A DNA stretch of 64,000 bases, taken from Xestospongia muta. Its lineage: Eukaryota > Porifera > Demospongiae > Haplosclerida > Petrosiidae. The translations under genes and the position numbers were made by a program. Of this stretch, positions 1-14,567 are shown piece by piece. Within the stretch, counting starts at the first letter, position 1, and the number at the start of each line of letters is the position of its first letter. Below the pieces are notes generated by a model. It did no database searches and was not told the DNA's origin. It worked only from the letters and a program-made list of their open reading frames with translations. The stretch covers positions 1,180,501 to 1,244,500 of the forward strand of contig OY848927.1 in the NCBI GenBank assembly GCA_963693285.1, given 5' to 3'.

Positions 1-202
1 AACTCTAAACCAAACCTTAATCAATACAACATTAACTAGAGTATAATATTAATAACAGTTTGGGATATGGGATTAAGTTAACTAATAATATCATTCTATA
101 GCTACAATAATACAAAATAAAGTGAAAGTAAGTTATATGTATACTAGAGGTTAATGATGGCCAATAAACCATATATAAAACAAACATATCAATCATTTGT
201 AC

Positions 203-1199
<997 letters not shown>

Positions 1200-1244
1200 T
1201 TATCATGAATACAATCAAAGTACTTAAGTAATTAAGGTGTATTA

Positions 1245-4200
1245 TCAGTCATCTTCTAAAGGAGGCATTTCATCTGTTCCTTCTAGTACAATATCTTCCA
1301 ATGGTGGCATGCTATACTGAGATAAATGGGATGTCCCTTCATTATCTGACACTAAAGGTGTTTGACAAGCCACACACTTTTCATTAGTGGACTCATTCTT
1401 GACGTAGCAAGTAGAACAGGTCCATGTATCAGAATAAGCCTCCTCTTTATCAACAAAAGGCACAGCTGCAGGAGATTTTTCTGTCAGTTTAGCAGATTCT
1501 TCAACTCCTTTCTCAAAAAGCTCTTTAAATTTCATTGCAGTTTCTACAAGTTTAAACCTGATAACAAATTGATCAGGTTGGTCTACTTCCTCAGAGTAAT
1601 CAGCTTTAGTGAACCATTTGTAAGCTTTTGGATTGTTCATATGAGTCTCTATTTTCATCTCTGAAGTGAGGTAGTGATTACAACATAACTTGAGAATTTG
1701 GTCTCGTCGCATTATCAAACGAGTTTGACCTGTTTCAGAATATCGTATAATTTTCATGTTACCAATGCCTCTTTCTTTCCATTGCTTTACAGTACCATCA
1801 TAACGAAACAACTTTCCTTTCTCATTAAATAAAATTTCTCCATTTTCTTCACCAGACTTATATTCATATGTCTCTGGTAATGTAACTATCGGTTTAAAAT
1901 GGATACTTGCTTCTTCCTCAGGATTATCTCCACCCTCCTCCTCATCAGGTGCTGTGGTATGTGACGAAAACAATAGACGACCAGCACCAGCAAATTTAAA
2001 GTCAGAATCAGTTTTAAAACTGTTATCAAAACTATCGTCTCTTTTTGCTAAATCAGCAAAAGACTGGAGGCTAAATGCAGCCGTGGAAAAATAGCCACCT
2101 GTGGGTGTAGCATCGAAATTAGAAGGTCTGACTTGTGAGATAGAAGGTATTTGGATGGGCAATTCTGGCTTCTCATCTTTGGTTGGAATATCTGTAGTGG
2201 GTGTGGTCAAAGGAGGTGGAACATCTGTTTTGACAATTTCTGATTGATCTTGGTGAATTGGGAAATTAAAGTCATCTCTGCATCCTAAACAACCTGGACA
2301 GTCTGGTTTTGTGAGATAGTTGTAGAACGTTTTTGGTAGCTGGAGTTCCGTTGCTTTCTCCATCAGTTCAAAGGATGGTAGCTCTTCGTGAAGAAAAACA
2401 ATGTCCTCTTCTTCCTCTGCTTCTACTGACAGGTCTGTGACAAGAACAGGTTGCTTCTGCTCATATGAGACCACTTTCCGCAAACCATGCCCACTTAGAA
2501 AGGCTTGGTGGAATCTTTCTGCATCTAAAATTGTAGGAAAAACACCAGAAAACCATTCCACTTGTTTACTACCACTAGAATAGTCAGCAGTGGTTGACCA
2601 CACCCGGGACCGTTCGTGCTCTTCTTGATCAAGTCTATCAGAGGAACTGTCAGATCTCTTTCTTAAAGAAGATAACGAATCAATGATATGACTACACAAT
2701 ATATCACCAGTATCTTCAGCAGTCATATGTACACGAAGTTCTCCAGTGACTTTGTGCTTGAGTATTTCTATAGTACCATGACCTTTCTCTTTGACACAAT
2801 TTGTCTCACGATCTGTTGTATGAAGAGTAGCATAGCCAGAGAACAGGACATCATCCTGATCATCTTTAACTTCTTCCTCATTTTCTTCAACTTGATCTGT
2901 TAATGGAGGAATTAGCTCAGTTTTTGCATCTTTCACTTTGACTTCTTCCTCAGCTTCTTCTTCAACTTGATCCTTTAATGGAGGAATTAGCTCAGTTTTT
3001 GCATCTTTCACTTTGACTTCTTCCTCAGCTTCTTCTTCAACTTGATCCGTTAATGGAGGAATTAGCTCAGTTTTTGCATCTTTCATTTTGACTTCTTCCT
3101 CAGCTTCTTCTTCAACTTGATCCGTTAATGGAGGAATTAGCTCAGTTTTTGCATCTTTCATTTTGACCTCTTCCTCAGCTTCTTCTTCAACTTGATCCGT
3201 TAATGGAGGAATTAGCTCAGTTTTTGCATCTTTCACTTTGACTTCTTCCTCAGCTTCTTCTTCAACTTGATCCATTAATGGAGGAATTAGCTCAGTTTTT
3301 GCATCTTTCATTTTGACCTCTTCCTCAGCTTCTTCTTCAACTTGATCCGTTAATGGAGGAATTTGTTCAGTTTTTGCATCTTTCATTTTGACCTCTTCCT
3401 CAGCTTCTTCTTCAACTTGATCCGTTAATGGAGGAATTAGTTCAGTTTTTGCATCTTTCATTTTGACCTCTTCCTCAGCTTCTTCTTCAACTTGATCCGT
3501 TAATGGAGGAATTAGCCTGGCTTCTGTATCATATGCATCAGTTTCTTCTAGTTTCATATCTTCAGGTTTTAGAGTTTCATTGATATTCTCTTGTTCATCT
3601 TTATTTTCACTTTCAGACTCTGTACTCTTCTCTTCGGCTCCTCCAATTTTCTTCATATCATTATTTTCCTCTCCTTTGCAACCACTTTCAAATGCTGACT
3701 TGAATTCAAGAGCAATTTCTGGAGTCTTAAAACGAATGGCAAGTTTTTCTGGTATCAGGTCTATCCCTTCTGTCCCAGATGTAGTGTCTTCATCAGCAAA
3801 GTCACAAGCACACCACATCCATGTTTTCTTACTACCAGGGTAAGGAGACAGCACCATTTCTGGAGAAAGATAATGATTACAACATAGTTTAAGAATTTGG
3901 TCACGTCTCATAACACAACGATATCTGTTGGTTGTCTTGTTCTTAAGAATCTTCATTTCTCCTATTCCTCTCTCTTTCCATTGGTTGTTATCAAAACGAA
4001 ACAGTTTGGCATGTTGACAAAATATAGTTTCATCATTTTCTTCTCCTGTGCTGACATTTTCTAGTTTAGGGAGAGAGACTAGTGGTTTGAAGTGTAATTC
4101 TCTTTCTTTCTCTGGATCATCCTCGTCGACGCCATCCTCACCTGTTTTTCTTGGACTGACTGGTTTTAATACTGGCTCTGTTACTGAAGGTCGATCAAAA

Positions 4201-4339
4201 TTAAAACCACCTTGTGTAGATGCTAGTTGACTGAAAGAGAAGGCTGCTATCTCCTTTGGTTTGTCAACTGCTGACTCTTCTACTGCTTTCTCTCCTTCAT
4301 TTTCTCCTTCTCCTTCACTTCCTTCACTCTCTTCCTCTT

Positions 4340-4372
<33 letters not shown>

Positions 4373-7300
4373 TCTCCTCCTCTTCTTCTTTGCTATTTAC
4401 TTTTTCTTCTTTAGTCAAGTCCTCCTTTTGGGGTGATTTTGGAATACCAACAGTACTTAATAAGTTAATTTTACCAGAAACTGGGGGACAAGTAGCCCCT
4501 GGCTGAGATGGAAAACTTGGAAATTGAGACAGAAAACTGGAGATAGGAGGTGTTATTGCTGTAGGACCAGTTGAGAATCCTTTAAATCCTCCAGTTGTGG
4601 GTTGAGATAGAACACTGGACGCAGCAGGTGTTGTTATTGGAGGACCAGTTGAGAAACCTTTAAATCCTCCAGTTGTGGGTTGAGATAGAACACTGGATGC
4701 AGCAGGTGTTGTTATTGGAGGACCAGTTGAGAATCCTTTAAATCCTTCTAGTTTAAATCCTCCAGTTGTGGGCTGAGATAGAACACTGGAAACAGCAGGT
4801 GTTGTTATTGGAGGACCAGTTGAGAAACCCTTAAATCCTCCAGTTGTGGGTTGAAACAAAGAACTAGAGACAGTAGATGTTGTTGCTGTAGGACCCAAGA
4901 ATCCTTCTAGTTTAAATCCTCCAGTTGTGGATTGAGATGGAGTACTAGAGACAGTGGAAAAATTTGAGAGTGAAAATCCTTTAGAAGGATCTAATTTAAA
5001 CCCACCAAAACCACTATTGACAGACAGTGGTTCAACTGAAGCTCCAAGTGATGGGAAGGAAGGGACATTTGTACTGCCTCCATCTTTCAAAGTACCACAA
5101 GCAATACATTTAGCATCAGTGACTTTATTTGATACATAACATGCATTACATTCCCAATCATTTGAGGGTTTAGTAGAAGGAAGAGGAGATTCTGGTGTCA
5201 CATCCTTTACTAAGCTTGAATTGACAGGGTGAGTTTCATCATTATCTTGAAGCTTCTTAACACAATCATCAAATTGTGTTTTAAAAGTGTTAGCAGTACT
5301 GATTAGTTTAAATCGTATGACAAACTTCTCTGGTTTAGCTGTTTCGTCAGCAAAATCACTAGGTGTAAACCACACCCAAGATTTTTGAGTGTTACCAAAA
5401 GGTTTAAGTGACATATCTTTAGTGATGTAATGATTGCAAGATATCTTTAAAATCTGATCTCGTCTCATCAGTAATCTTATTTTGAGTTTCTGGGAATGTT
5501 TTAAGATCTTAATGTTGCCTGTTCCACGTTCTTTCCATTGCTTTGTGCTCTCATCAAACCGATACAACTTACATCGCTCAGAAAACAAAATGTCTTCATT
5601 TTCTTCACCTGTGGGTATCTCATCTAACTCTGGTAATGTAACCAGAGGAGTGAATTCTATACTTGTATCAGGAGAACCTACAGAAAATGATGGAGATTGT
5701 TGTGGTTCATCTTCTGTATTTGACAATGATGCAGAAGGTGGAGTTGTTAGCAAGGACGTCAATAATGGCGTTGCTTTACTTTGAGAAGGAAGTGATGAAA
5801 TTGGTTTGAATTGTGTAGGAGGTAATGTAGTACCAGATGAACTAGTTAGAAATTGAAATGGTTTAACCAAAGAAGGAGGTTGTTCTATTTTATTTGATGA
5901 GGGTGGAGCTATAGGTGGTACATACGATTTTGATGATGGAAAACCAGACTGATCAATGGGTGGAGTAGTAGGTCCTCTGAATTGTCCTAACTGAGAATGG
6001 GATGGACCAACTGGTGCTCCTAACATAGCAGATTGAGTGAAAGATGACACACCTCCCAATTGAGAATGAAGTGTAGTTAGTGTACCAGTAGATGGAGTTA
6101 ATATCGGCACACCTCCTAATTGAATATGATGAGGTGAAGTCCCTGACGCAGTGCCTGGAGTATGTGATGTCAATCCTCCTAATTGTGGACGAGGTTGACC
6201 AGTTGGAGTTCCTGATGAAAAAAGTGATGGTACACCTCCTGATTGAAAATGAAGTGGAGCTCCTGAACTAGTAGGTGGATTGAGCAGTGAAACACCTCCT
6301 GATTGAGGAGGAGCTCCTGAACCAGTAGGTGGAATAAACAGTGGAACACTTCCTGATTGAAGATGAAGTGGAACTCCTGAACTAGTAGATGGATTGAGCA
6401 CTGAAACACCTCCTGATTGAGGAGGAGCTCCTGAACCAGTAGGTGGCACAAACAGTGGCACACTTCCTGATTGAGGACGAAGTGGAGCTCCTGAACTAGT
6501 AGGTGGATTGAGCAGTGAAACACCTCCTGATTGAGGAGGAGCTCCTGAACCAGTAGATGGAATAAACAGTGGAACACTTCCTGATTGAGGCTGAAAAGGG
6601 GCTCCCAAGCTAGTAGGCAGATTGAACAGTGGCACACCTCCTGACTGAGGCTGAAAAGGGGCTCTCAGTACAGTAGGTGCTGGCACACTTCCTAAATGAG
6701 AGAGAGGCTGACTAGTTCCAGATGGCACTTCTCCCAATTGAGGAACACCAGACAATGGTTTAATGGTAGCTGATCCCATTGAAAACCCAGGAGTGGTAAA
6801 CCTCTGGAAATTACCAGGTAATTTAGCAACAGAGGTATGAGTAGTAGCAACACTTTTGTCAAGAGTAAACCCCTGGTAATTTTCATCATTAGTTGGTGAA
6901 AACAAAGCAGATGGAGCTTGTTTTCTCAAAGGCGGTCCATCATCTGGTGATAATGGGCTAGATACTGGAGGCATGCTAAAAGAGACTTGAGGTCTCACTT
7001 CATATGGAGTTCTAATAGGTTGTTGTGCAAAAGTAAATGATGTAGGCGGATGATATGAAGTACCAAATTGGAATGGTTGAACAGTGGATGAAGTTAGATT
7101 AAAAGTTGGGTGAGTATATGGAGCTAAACTGGTTATTGGATAAGTGGGTGGAGTTACTTGGAATATTGGATGTGAGGGTGGAGTTTGTCTTGGTGCATGT
7201 GGAGTTAATGTCATAACTTGTGCATTACCACTTGGGAACATGTGGCTTAATGGGCGTGGCTGAAATGGCTGGACAGGGATGGAGCTTTGAGGTGAAGGAA

Positions 7301-10300
7301 ACAGTGGTTTTCTAATATATCTTTCAGACATATTGAATTGAGGAGGACTCCTGAACTGATTACCTAATTAATTAATTAATTAATATAATTGCATGTAGTA
7401 CTTTGCTATTAACCTGAAGGTGAGCTCCATGTTTGTGACCTTCGATCCTGTGGAGATGATCCCTGATTCTGCGTAGCCTGCAAGTGCTTCAATTCCATCA
7501 CTTGTTCCTGAAAAATCAGTTATGTAAACAAGTTAAACAAATTATAACAAGTTTACTGTTAAATATTTCATCTTTTTTTCCATGGAGGCAATTTTTTCTT
7601 TGTCACTTGTTTCAGGAGAGAGAATATCCTAGAAACATCAACTACGTTTACATGCAATGTTAAAAAATAAAACCTACTCTTTTGGTGGGTGTGGTTTCTT
7701 TCACGTTACCTGCTACAGGTGTTGATGTCTCAGGATGACTCATTAACGAGAGCGATGTCATAGTGGGTGTGTCTTTTTGCAAAGGTGTGGACTTAATGGC
7801 TGAATCAAATAGTGCTTGAATCCTATTACGTTCTTTATATATCTTTTGTTTTAAGACCTATAATAAAATAAAGAACAGTACATGTGATCTCCCTTTGTCT
7901 GACTCTTCAACTATTTATCCACTTATTACCTCGTCATCTGAGTCAGCAGATCTCTTTACAGCACTCTTAATGGCAGCTAAAGCCTTCTCTAACAACAACA
8001 CTTTCATATTAGCATCGTCGTTATCAGATTGAGATAACATTACATATATCTATTGCACAAGATATAACACATCAAGTCTTTAGTAATGGATCCTCATTTA
8101 AGAGACATTTTTAACATAGAGAGATTTCATTACCTGAGATTGATTCCATGATGATTGTGCAGTAGATACTTGTTGGTAGTATGCCAAAGCTTGTTGAGTG
8201 TCATGTTGATAAAGTGCTGCATTAGCTAATGCCATAAGTGCTTCCTCTTTGTCCTCGTCACTTGGAAAAACACGACTTACTACAAAACAAATATTAAATT
8301 TTGATTAAAAAATGGTAGTTTTCAATGGAATATATTAGAAATATTGCTACAATTAAAAATATAAGTCACACTACATTATTTTATGTCTAGTTGTCTACTA
8401 AAATTGATACCACAATATCTTAAAGCTATGTTTAAATAAATACCTTCAGCTAAAAAGTAGCTATTTTACAATTATATGTTGTCACTGTTATGTGTCTAAA
8501 TTTTTTTCCTCAGAAAAACATGTGTAGATAGTTTAATAGCTCAAATATAAATTGATTGCAGTGTTGTCTTCAAGCTCACCATTTTTGGTATATTGAGGAG
8601 AGAATAGTCCCAATGGTGTCTCTTGTTTACGTGGGGGTGTATGAGACACACCCCTTAATGGAGTACGAGAACGAGAACGAGAACGTGACCGTACAGGAGT
8701 GAGTGACAGACGCTGAGGGGATCTAGAACATTCATTTAACAATAACGACCAATAATTTGCACTCCAGTCCAAAAATACCTGCATACAAGTACATATAATA
8801 TATAAAATATATTTTGTATGAATATATATATATATGTATATATATATATAGGTATATATATTACAGACAGACACACACACACACACACACATACATTGAC
8901 AGTTTCTCTATTAGCAAAGGCAGTTTCCTCAGAATCAGAAGCTACAATGACTTCAGCCTGGAAGAAACAAAACAGTCTAATAAATGACCATTAGTAGTTT
9001 AAATAATAATAACAATCCAATTAAATCCATCCCTACATGTGCCCATGTATTAAAATATTATGTATTTCATGTTGTCATGGTCTTACTCTCTGTTTGAAGT
9101 GTCTAGCTAATACTTGGATCTGTTGATAGTTTAATTTCAATGGAGCATGTCCTCTGACTTCTGACAAAAACAGTGAGACATTTTTCTTTGCCAACAATGC
9201 TTCAGTCAAACTAACAAAGAAATAGTGATAAGTGAAGACAAAAGAACCATACATACATAATAGTTAGGTTATTCACTAAAGCTATCACTTCTTTCATTTA
9301 CAAGTATAAGACAAGTATAGTAAACAAAGTTTGATGTATTTTAAAGATACATTTATCACAGCCTATAATAGCAGTAATAGAGATGTTCAGTCAAATACAC
9401 ATTAAATGACCATGTTATCATGTATACATATATTAATAAGACAGTCTACTTCTTTGGGTTCAGTTATAAAATATATTATAATTATAATAGTATTAAATTT
9501 TAACAACACTTTACCTTAAGTTAGAAGACATCAATCTCCTCACATCACCATATAAGGTAATAAGGTGTTGAGGTAATGTCACCATTGGCCATGAAAATCC
9601 TTCATTTGTTAAGTGAACTGCCAACTCTTGATTACATGATTGTGTGTAATAATTCATTGCTAATACTAGAAAAGCCTAAAGTAGAAATAAAACTATAAAC
9701 CACACCCACTCGCTCCATTTATTCACCTCTATATCACACAAGCATAAAGTATCAGTGTCACCTCTCATTATGAGGGGTGTGGTCTGAGGTAGTGATGGAA
9801 ATAGAAGGACAACCCAATCATCATCTTTAGTAATAAAAAACATAGTAAGAAAATTGCACAGTACTATTTCAATTATAATGACACGCCTCCAATAAGTCAA
9901 GTACATGCACAGGTATTCGATTAAGTAACATTTTTATTTCTCCTTACAAGGTACTTTGTTATAGAGAGCCTTATGTACAAGACAAAACCAAACAATAGCT
10001 GGTAACACATCAATATATTGTTGAACATATTCTAAAGAGAAGACATTATTGACTCCTAAACATAGCATTTAACGATTACCAGAATTAAAGTCACTCGTTT
10101 CTTTTATGTACTGAGATACAATGGCAGGTGTGATTTGTAACAAGGTCGTATCTAAAGCCATAAATGATGTCTTCAAATCATATCCTCTGTTACCAAACTA
10201 ATAAAATAAAAAAATAATGTGTCAGTAACATATCATGTGATAGTCACCTGATTATCAATGAACAAGACTCGAGTTGCTAATAAACGTCCAGCATCAGAGG

Positions 10301-12156
10301 AAAACTCATGAACACACTTAAAAATTTCATCTTCTCCTTTTAACTTTACAACGAGTTGTAATTGGTGAACTAAATTATTCATAGTTATAAAATGGATGTA
10401 TACCTATTGCAATAGACATACCACAAACAGAGATACGTGTCCAATTTCTCTGTCGCCATGGTTCCATGTCTGCCAAATCTGTTTGAGGTAAATGGTTGAA
10501 GGAAGACAAATTAATAGGCGGGACAAAAAGTGATGCTACAAGACAAGCCACTCCCACCTGCCAATATTGTAACTGAAAAGAAAAGTAATTGGCTAGTTGT
10601 TCTAGAGGCCACTCCCACTTGATTACCTTCTCTGAAGCTTTTCCCATTAGATATTGAGATGCTAAGAAATAAAACTGTCCTTTAAGTTCAGACAAGAAGG
10701 TTTGAATTCTTTCAGATGATGGTGCATACATACCATAGGATAGTGCAGTGTATAAAACACTGTCAAATCTTGAGTGAGTGAGAAAGAGAGAGAGAAAAGT
10801 AGAGTACATCAAATTCTAGCTATATACTAACTTGATCAATAAATTTAATAAAATCAAAACTACTGATCGTGTTTCTATCACTTGTCTCATCTCAAGCTCA
10901 AAAAGATCACACATTATTTCCAAAAGTGAAATCATTGTCAACAAAACTCTCGTGATATCACCACCACCTAGGAACCAAATACATACTGTTATATATCAGA
11001 GTACAATAGCTTACTTGTTGACTTGATATAAGTCAGATATCTCTATAAGACACATCATTACAGTAATATAATTATTTGCTGTAATTACCTCATGCACATC
11101 AAGGGTCTTCCTCATCCAATTAATATTATGACGATAGTGACCCAAATATTGGACACGACGACAATAAACATAGGCTTCATCCAAATTATCTGCATCAAAT
11201 TAAATAAATAATATTTAAATATTGTGTCATCACCTTGTGTGAGATATCTGTTTATTAAGTTAATGAGTAAAGATGGATCTTCAGAAAGACTAGCCTAGAG
11301 AGAGATAGAGAGAGAGAGAAAATAAAAACACACACACTTTTCAACCTAACCGTATCTGATATCATTTCTTCTGCCAATGAAGTATCAAAAACGTTATTGC
11401 TGAGGAAAACCCTTCCCTAGGATATAGTAATAAGTCATTAGTCAACTAACTACATGTACAAACCTTTAACTTAGACAATATTGGATGATTTGAGTCAACT
11501 TCAGATACAGTTTCCATCCAATCCTATTACAAATGAAATGATGTCACTATGATGTCATCACAATAGCGTCACTCACTTTCAATTCATCTTTCGATACTTC
11601 AGGTAAGGAGCAATACAACTCACCAACTATTAATTAAGTCACATAATTAAAGGTCCTTCTTCTAACTTACCAGCAATAATGACATCAGATTGATCTTTCT
11701 TAAAATACAGGGACCTATAACAGAAATCAACACTAAGTCAATAGTCACATGACTATCACATGACTTTACCTTTTATAAGCAGCCAATGCTTTACCAGGCT
11801 CATCGTGTTCTTTGTAAACTTCAGCTAACAGTTTGTGTGCTTTGTAATCGTCTCCTCTGAGGGTTAAATATTGTGTCAAATACCTAATAGAAAGACAGTA
11901 TTACACCAAATGGCAAAGTTAATGAGCCACGGGTGGTCAAGTCAAGCCATGTGTCTTCTTTTTCTGAACTCACCAGATAGCCTCACTATATAACTGTGCT
12001 TTCTTACATAGCTTGGCTAATGTGTAGCCTTGTAGCTTGCGCTGTATATGAAAGTAAAATAGACCAAATAGTGACCACACCCACCTCCTCATGGCTTGCA
12101 GCTTTCGATTCAATAGCTGCTATGTGACGAGTGACAACTTCTTTTGACCAACTCAT
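1245..12156 (-). CDS. RANBP2: RanBP2/Nup358-like nucleoporin
   Basis: Cytoplasmic-filament nucleoporin that binds Ran-GTP through RanBD1 domains; role from family knowledge. The first exon (12085-12156) starts MSWSKEVVTRHIAAIESKA, like the RanBP2 N-terminus. About 20 short exons (11974-12041, 11770-11883, 11671-11714, 11577-11626, 10834-10968, 10375-10800 and others) carry the TPR-like and helical region, including FLSELKGQFYFLASQYLMGK. The final exon, about 1245-7350, encodes roughly 2030 residues. In order it holds a proline-rich repeat region; RanBD1 (residues ~565-710, QWKERGTGNIKIL, LLMRRDQILK); a C2-C2 zinc finger DWECNACY...CIAC (~740); GF-containing repeats; a poly-Glu tract; a second RanBD (~1120); an acidic 25-residue repeat array; a degenerate RanBD (~1560); an LQLPKTFYNY motif as in human RanBP2; a third RanBD (~1850); and a last zinc finger TWTCSTCY (~1980). 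There is no cyclophilin domain or E3 region that I recognise. The exact acceptor of the big exon (near 7350) is uncertain. Confidence 0.92.
2899..3525 (-). repeat. 75-bp coding tandem repeat in RanBP2-like gene (9 units)
   Basis: Nine head-to-tail 75-bp units recur at 2899, 2974, 3049 and so on to 3499. Each encodes 25 residues of the type LIPPLTDQVEEEAEEEVK plus MKDAKTE. Units differ by only a few bases, so the array is young or homogenised. It lies between the second Ran-binding domain and the degenerate one. Confidence 0.95.
4560..4975 (-). repeat. GF-containing coding repeats (about 78-bp unit)
   Basis: Units with GGFKGFSTGPPITTP followed by a Ser/Gln-rich stretch recur every 78 bp, one with a 15-bp insertion near 4745. 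The GF dipeptides in a Ser/Thr/Pro-rich background fit a nucleoporin FG-type region. Confidence 0.85.
6190..6690 (-). repeat. Proline/glycine-rich 114-bp coding repeat
   Basis: A 114-bp (38-residue) unit recurs at 6301, 6415 and 6529, with partial units on each side. It encodes SGGVSLLNPPTSSGAPL and SGSVPLFIPPTGSGAPPQ alternately. It belongs to the low-complexity region between the N-terminal helical part and the first Ran-binding domain. Confidence 0.9.
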
Positions 12157-12495
12157 AATAGATATAGTGACGTATCTACCTTTTCAAAGCTATAAATTAT
12201 CGTCCCTTAAAATGAAAGGCATAGGAAGGTCTTTTAGTCAAAATCCAGTTCAAAGCAGCGTGAACTCCGTGTACGTAGTCCGTGTTATGTCCGTATACTC
12301 GATGAATAATAAGTAATCAATAAAAGTTGGTATATACAAAGGACAAAACCAACTTCATTCATTACAATACACTATGTTAGTTTCACACTTAAACAGAAGT
12401 ACTGTTCACAGCATGCAATCCATATCTAGTAATAGTATTGTCTTTGAACATTTACCACAATGGGATAGATATAGTAACATTGCTGTCTTCTAGAA
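12157..12495. promoter_or_regulatory. Divergent promoter region, RanBP2-like (-) / sulfotransferase (+)
   Basis: Only 339 bp separate the two start codons, which point away from each other, so both promoters must lie here or overlap the genes. I see no TATA box placed convincingly for either gene. The call rests on gene orientation alone. Confidence 0.5.
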
Positions 12496-14385
12496 ATGCT
12501 CCGGTCACCTTTACTCTTCCAAAACTTGGTGTGGTTGGCTGTGTGTCTCTTATTGATATTAGCCCCAAGTTCATATTTATTTGGTATATTTTCATGTCAG
12601 TGTATTGATGAACAGCTCATTAGTACAAAACAGATCAAACTTCATTCTGGAAAACTTCATCCTTCTGGTTAGTTTAAAAATTAGTACTGATTTAAACTAA
12701 CTATCTACTAATATTTTTTCACTGTTTATTTTATTTTATTTTAAATTGTGCTTATATCAATTCAGCACTGTACATGTAACTTGTAAGAAAGAAACAAACA
12801 TATTGCTATAACAGTTACATTAGTTCTAGCTAGTACTAGTATTTTAGCTGGTGTTATGTGCTACTTAATAATCTTTCAGATGTAATGTCAATTTCAATGA
12901 CTCAATATCTCCAATATCATTAGCCTAGGAATTTGTGGAAACCATTAACTATACAAATGTCTACAATATTGGTGACTGTATAAAGTATGCAGTTAGAATA
13001 TTGACACAAATATAAATAAATATTTAATTACATATTTCTTAATTATAGATGACTACAACATCTATATACGTTCAGTATCTGAAATTGAGAGTAAACTTAG
13101 ACGTTGTTTTCATTCTCTCAGTATTGATGATATGCCACATAATAGAACATTCTGGATCAAAGCAAAAGCAGGTGTTGAAAATGCTATCAACATGCTACAG
13201 TCAGTTATACCAAATAAGTTGGAACAAGGACACAAGAGTGTTTGTTGGAACACTACCTTCCTAGCAATCTTAGGAAGTGATGGTATCCTTAGTGGCAGTA
13301 TAGGTGACCAATCATTCTACATTGATGTCAGTTCCAGCACAGATTTCTTAGATCCTAGGCACTACTATCTTCGAATGCTAAAAGAAGAGACAGGTATTAT
13401 GAATAGTGAAGGGTTATATTCAACAAGAATATGTATTCCAAGAGTCTTTTTAGCTGGGTTTCCAAAGTCCGGATCGACAGCATTAGATAATACTCTTACA
13501 GTACATCCAAACATTCATCACGGACTATCTAAAGAACCAAGATGGTGGACTCCTCCATTTATTCATCCAAATAGATATCCGTTCAAAGCTAATATAAATT
13601 ATTTTGTTAAATATCTTCTACAATATAACTACAGGACAATGCAAGCACATCCTCATGATGATATTCTCCTATTGGATTCAAGTCCTAATCTACTTGCAAG
13701 ATGGTCTAACATTGGTTATGAGGAAGACTATGAAGACGTGTGTCTAATACCAACAGTACTTTCTATTACTATTCCAAAACCACAGTTCATTATTATACTT
13801 CGCAATCCAATCGAGTTTCTGTACTCCACATTTTGGTTTCGTTGTTCCAGTAAAGTCTATAGAGACTACAACTTAACAGAAGTACAAGCTCGTCGTGGCC
13901 CTTATGTCTTTCATGCCATAGTTTTAGACAGAGTGGCTGATTTTCGCAAATGCTCTCAGACAAATCCCACTGAAAAATGTGTCCTAGAACAAGCACTAGT
14001 CCAAGTTAAGCATCCTAACAGTTTTCCTTGTGGCCATGTGCCCTTGGGTTTTGCTGTGTATTATGTTCATATAATGAAATGGTTTAGTCTGTTCCCTCGT
14101 AGAAGCTTCTTTTTTGTTACATCTGAAGAGTTTTTCCAAGCTCCATTTCGGACTACTCAAAAGATATGGGATTTCTTGGATCTACCTCAACCCAAACTAA
14201 ACTATACCTTTTTGAGCAAGAGACTACAAAGGAGTCGAAATACACAGACTCATTTTGACTACCGTCATGACCGTGAACTCCAAATGCTCCCTCAGACTCG
14301 AATTCTGTTGCGAGAATTTTTTAAGCCATTTAATGCTATCCTGTCAAGTCTATTAAACAGTGATAAATACTTGTGGAAAGCATAG
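12496..14385 (+). CDS. Golgi carbohydrate sulfotransferase, type II membrane protein
   Basis: Transfers sulfate from PAPS to a sugar, probably on glycosaminoglycan-like chains in the Golgi; the substrate is not deducible. Two exons, 12496-12667 and 13049-14385, join in frame (Gly/Asp codon split 1+2) and give about 502 residues. A short basic N-terminus is followed by a hydrophobic anchor (NLVWLAVCLLLILAP, residues ~10-25). The 5'-phosphosulfate loop VFLAGFPKSGSTALDNTL lies near residue 195, followed by HHGLSKEPRWWTPP. The 3'-phosphate motif IIILRNPIEFLYSTFWF is near residue 305. The KEP-WWT signature recalls CHST15-type (GalNAc4S-6ST) enzymes, but I would not assign a specific orthologue. 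An ATG at 13132 exists inside exon 2, but starting there would lose the membrane anchor. Confidence 0.85.
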
Positions 14386-14490
14386 CACCATTGAATAAAT
14401 AGCACTATTGTATAACTAGCACCATTGTATAACTAGCACTATTGTACAACTAGCACCATTGAATAAATAGTACCATTGAATAACTAGCAC
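14386..14490. repeat. Short tandem repeat in sulfotransferase 3' UTR
   Basis: Five imperfect copies of an approximately 18-21 bp unit (AGCACCATTGTATAACT and variants) start right after the sulfotransferase stop codon. The stretch lies between two same-strand genes only 182 bp apart. Confidence 0.75.
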
Positions 14491-14567
14491 CATAATAATA
14501 ATAACTAAATTATCACTATTATCACTGGATAGAAAATTAAAAGTTATTGAATTAATTACTTTAATTA

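Noticed and set aside
4261..4506. Serine-rich ORF on the plus strand
   Set aside because: It is the antisense of the poly-Glu coding tract of the RanBP2-like exon, which has far stronger domain support.
6179..6637. Cys/Leu-rich repetitive ORF on the minus strand
   Set aside because: An alternate frame of the proline-rich repeat in the RanBP2-like exon; no start context or family match.
8533..8892. 119-codon minus-strand ORF with poly-Tyr/Ile and Arg/Ser runs
   Set aside because: A real small RanBP2 exon (SLTPVRSRSRSRSRTPL region) read through into (TA)n and (CA)n intron repeats.
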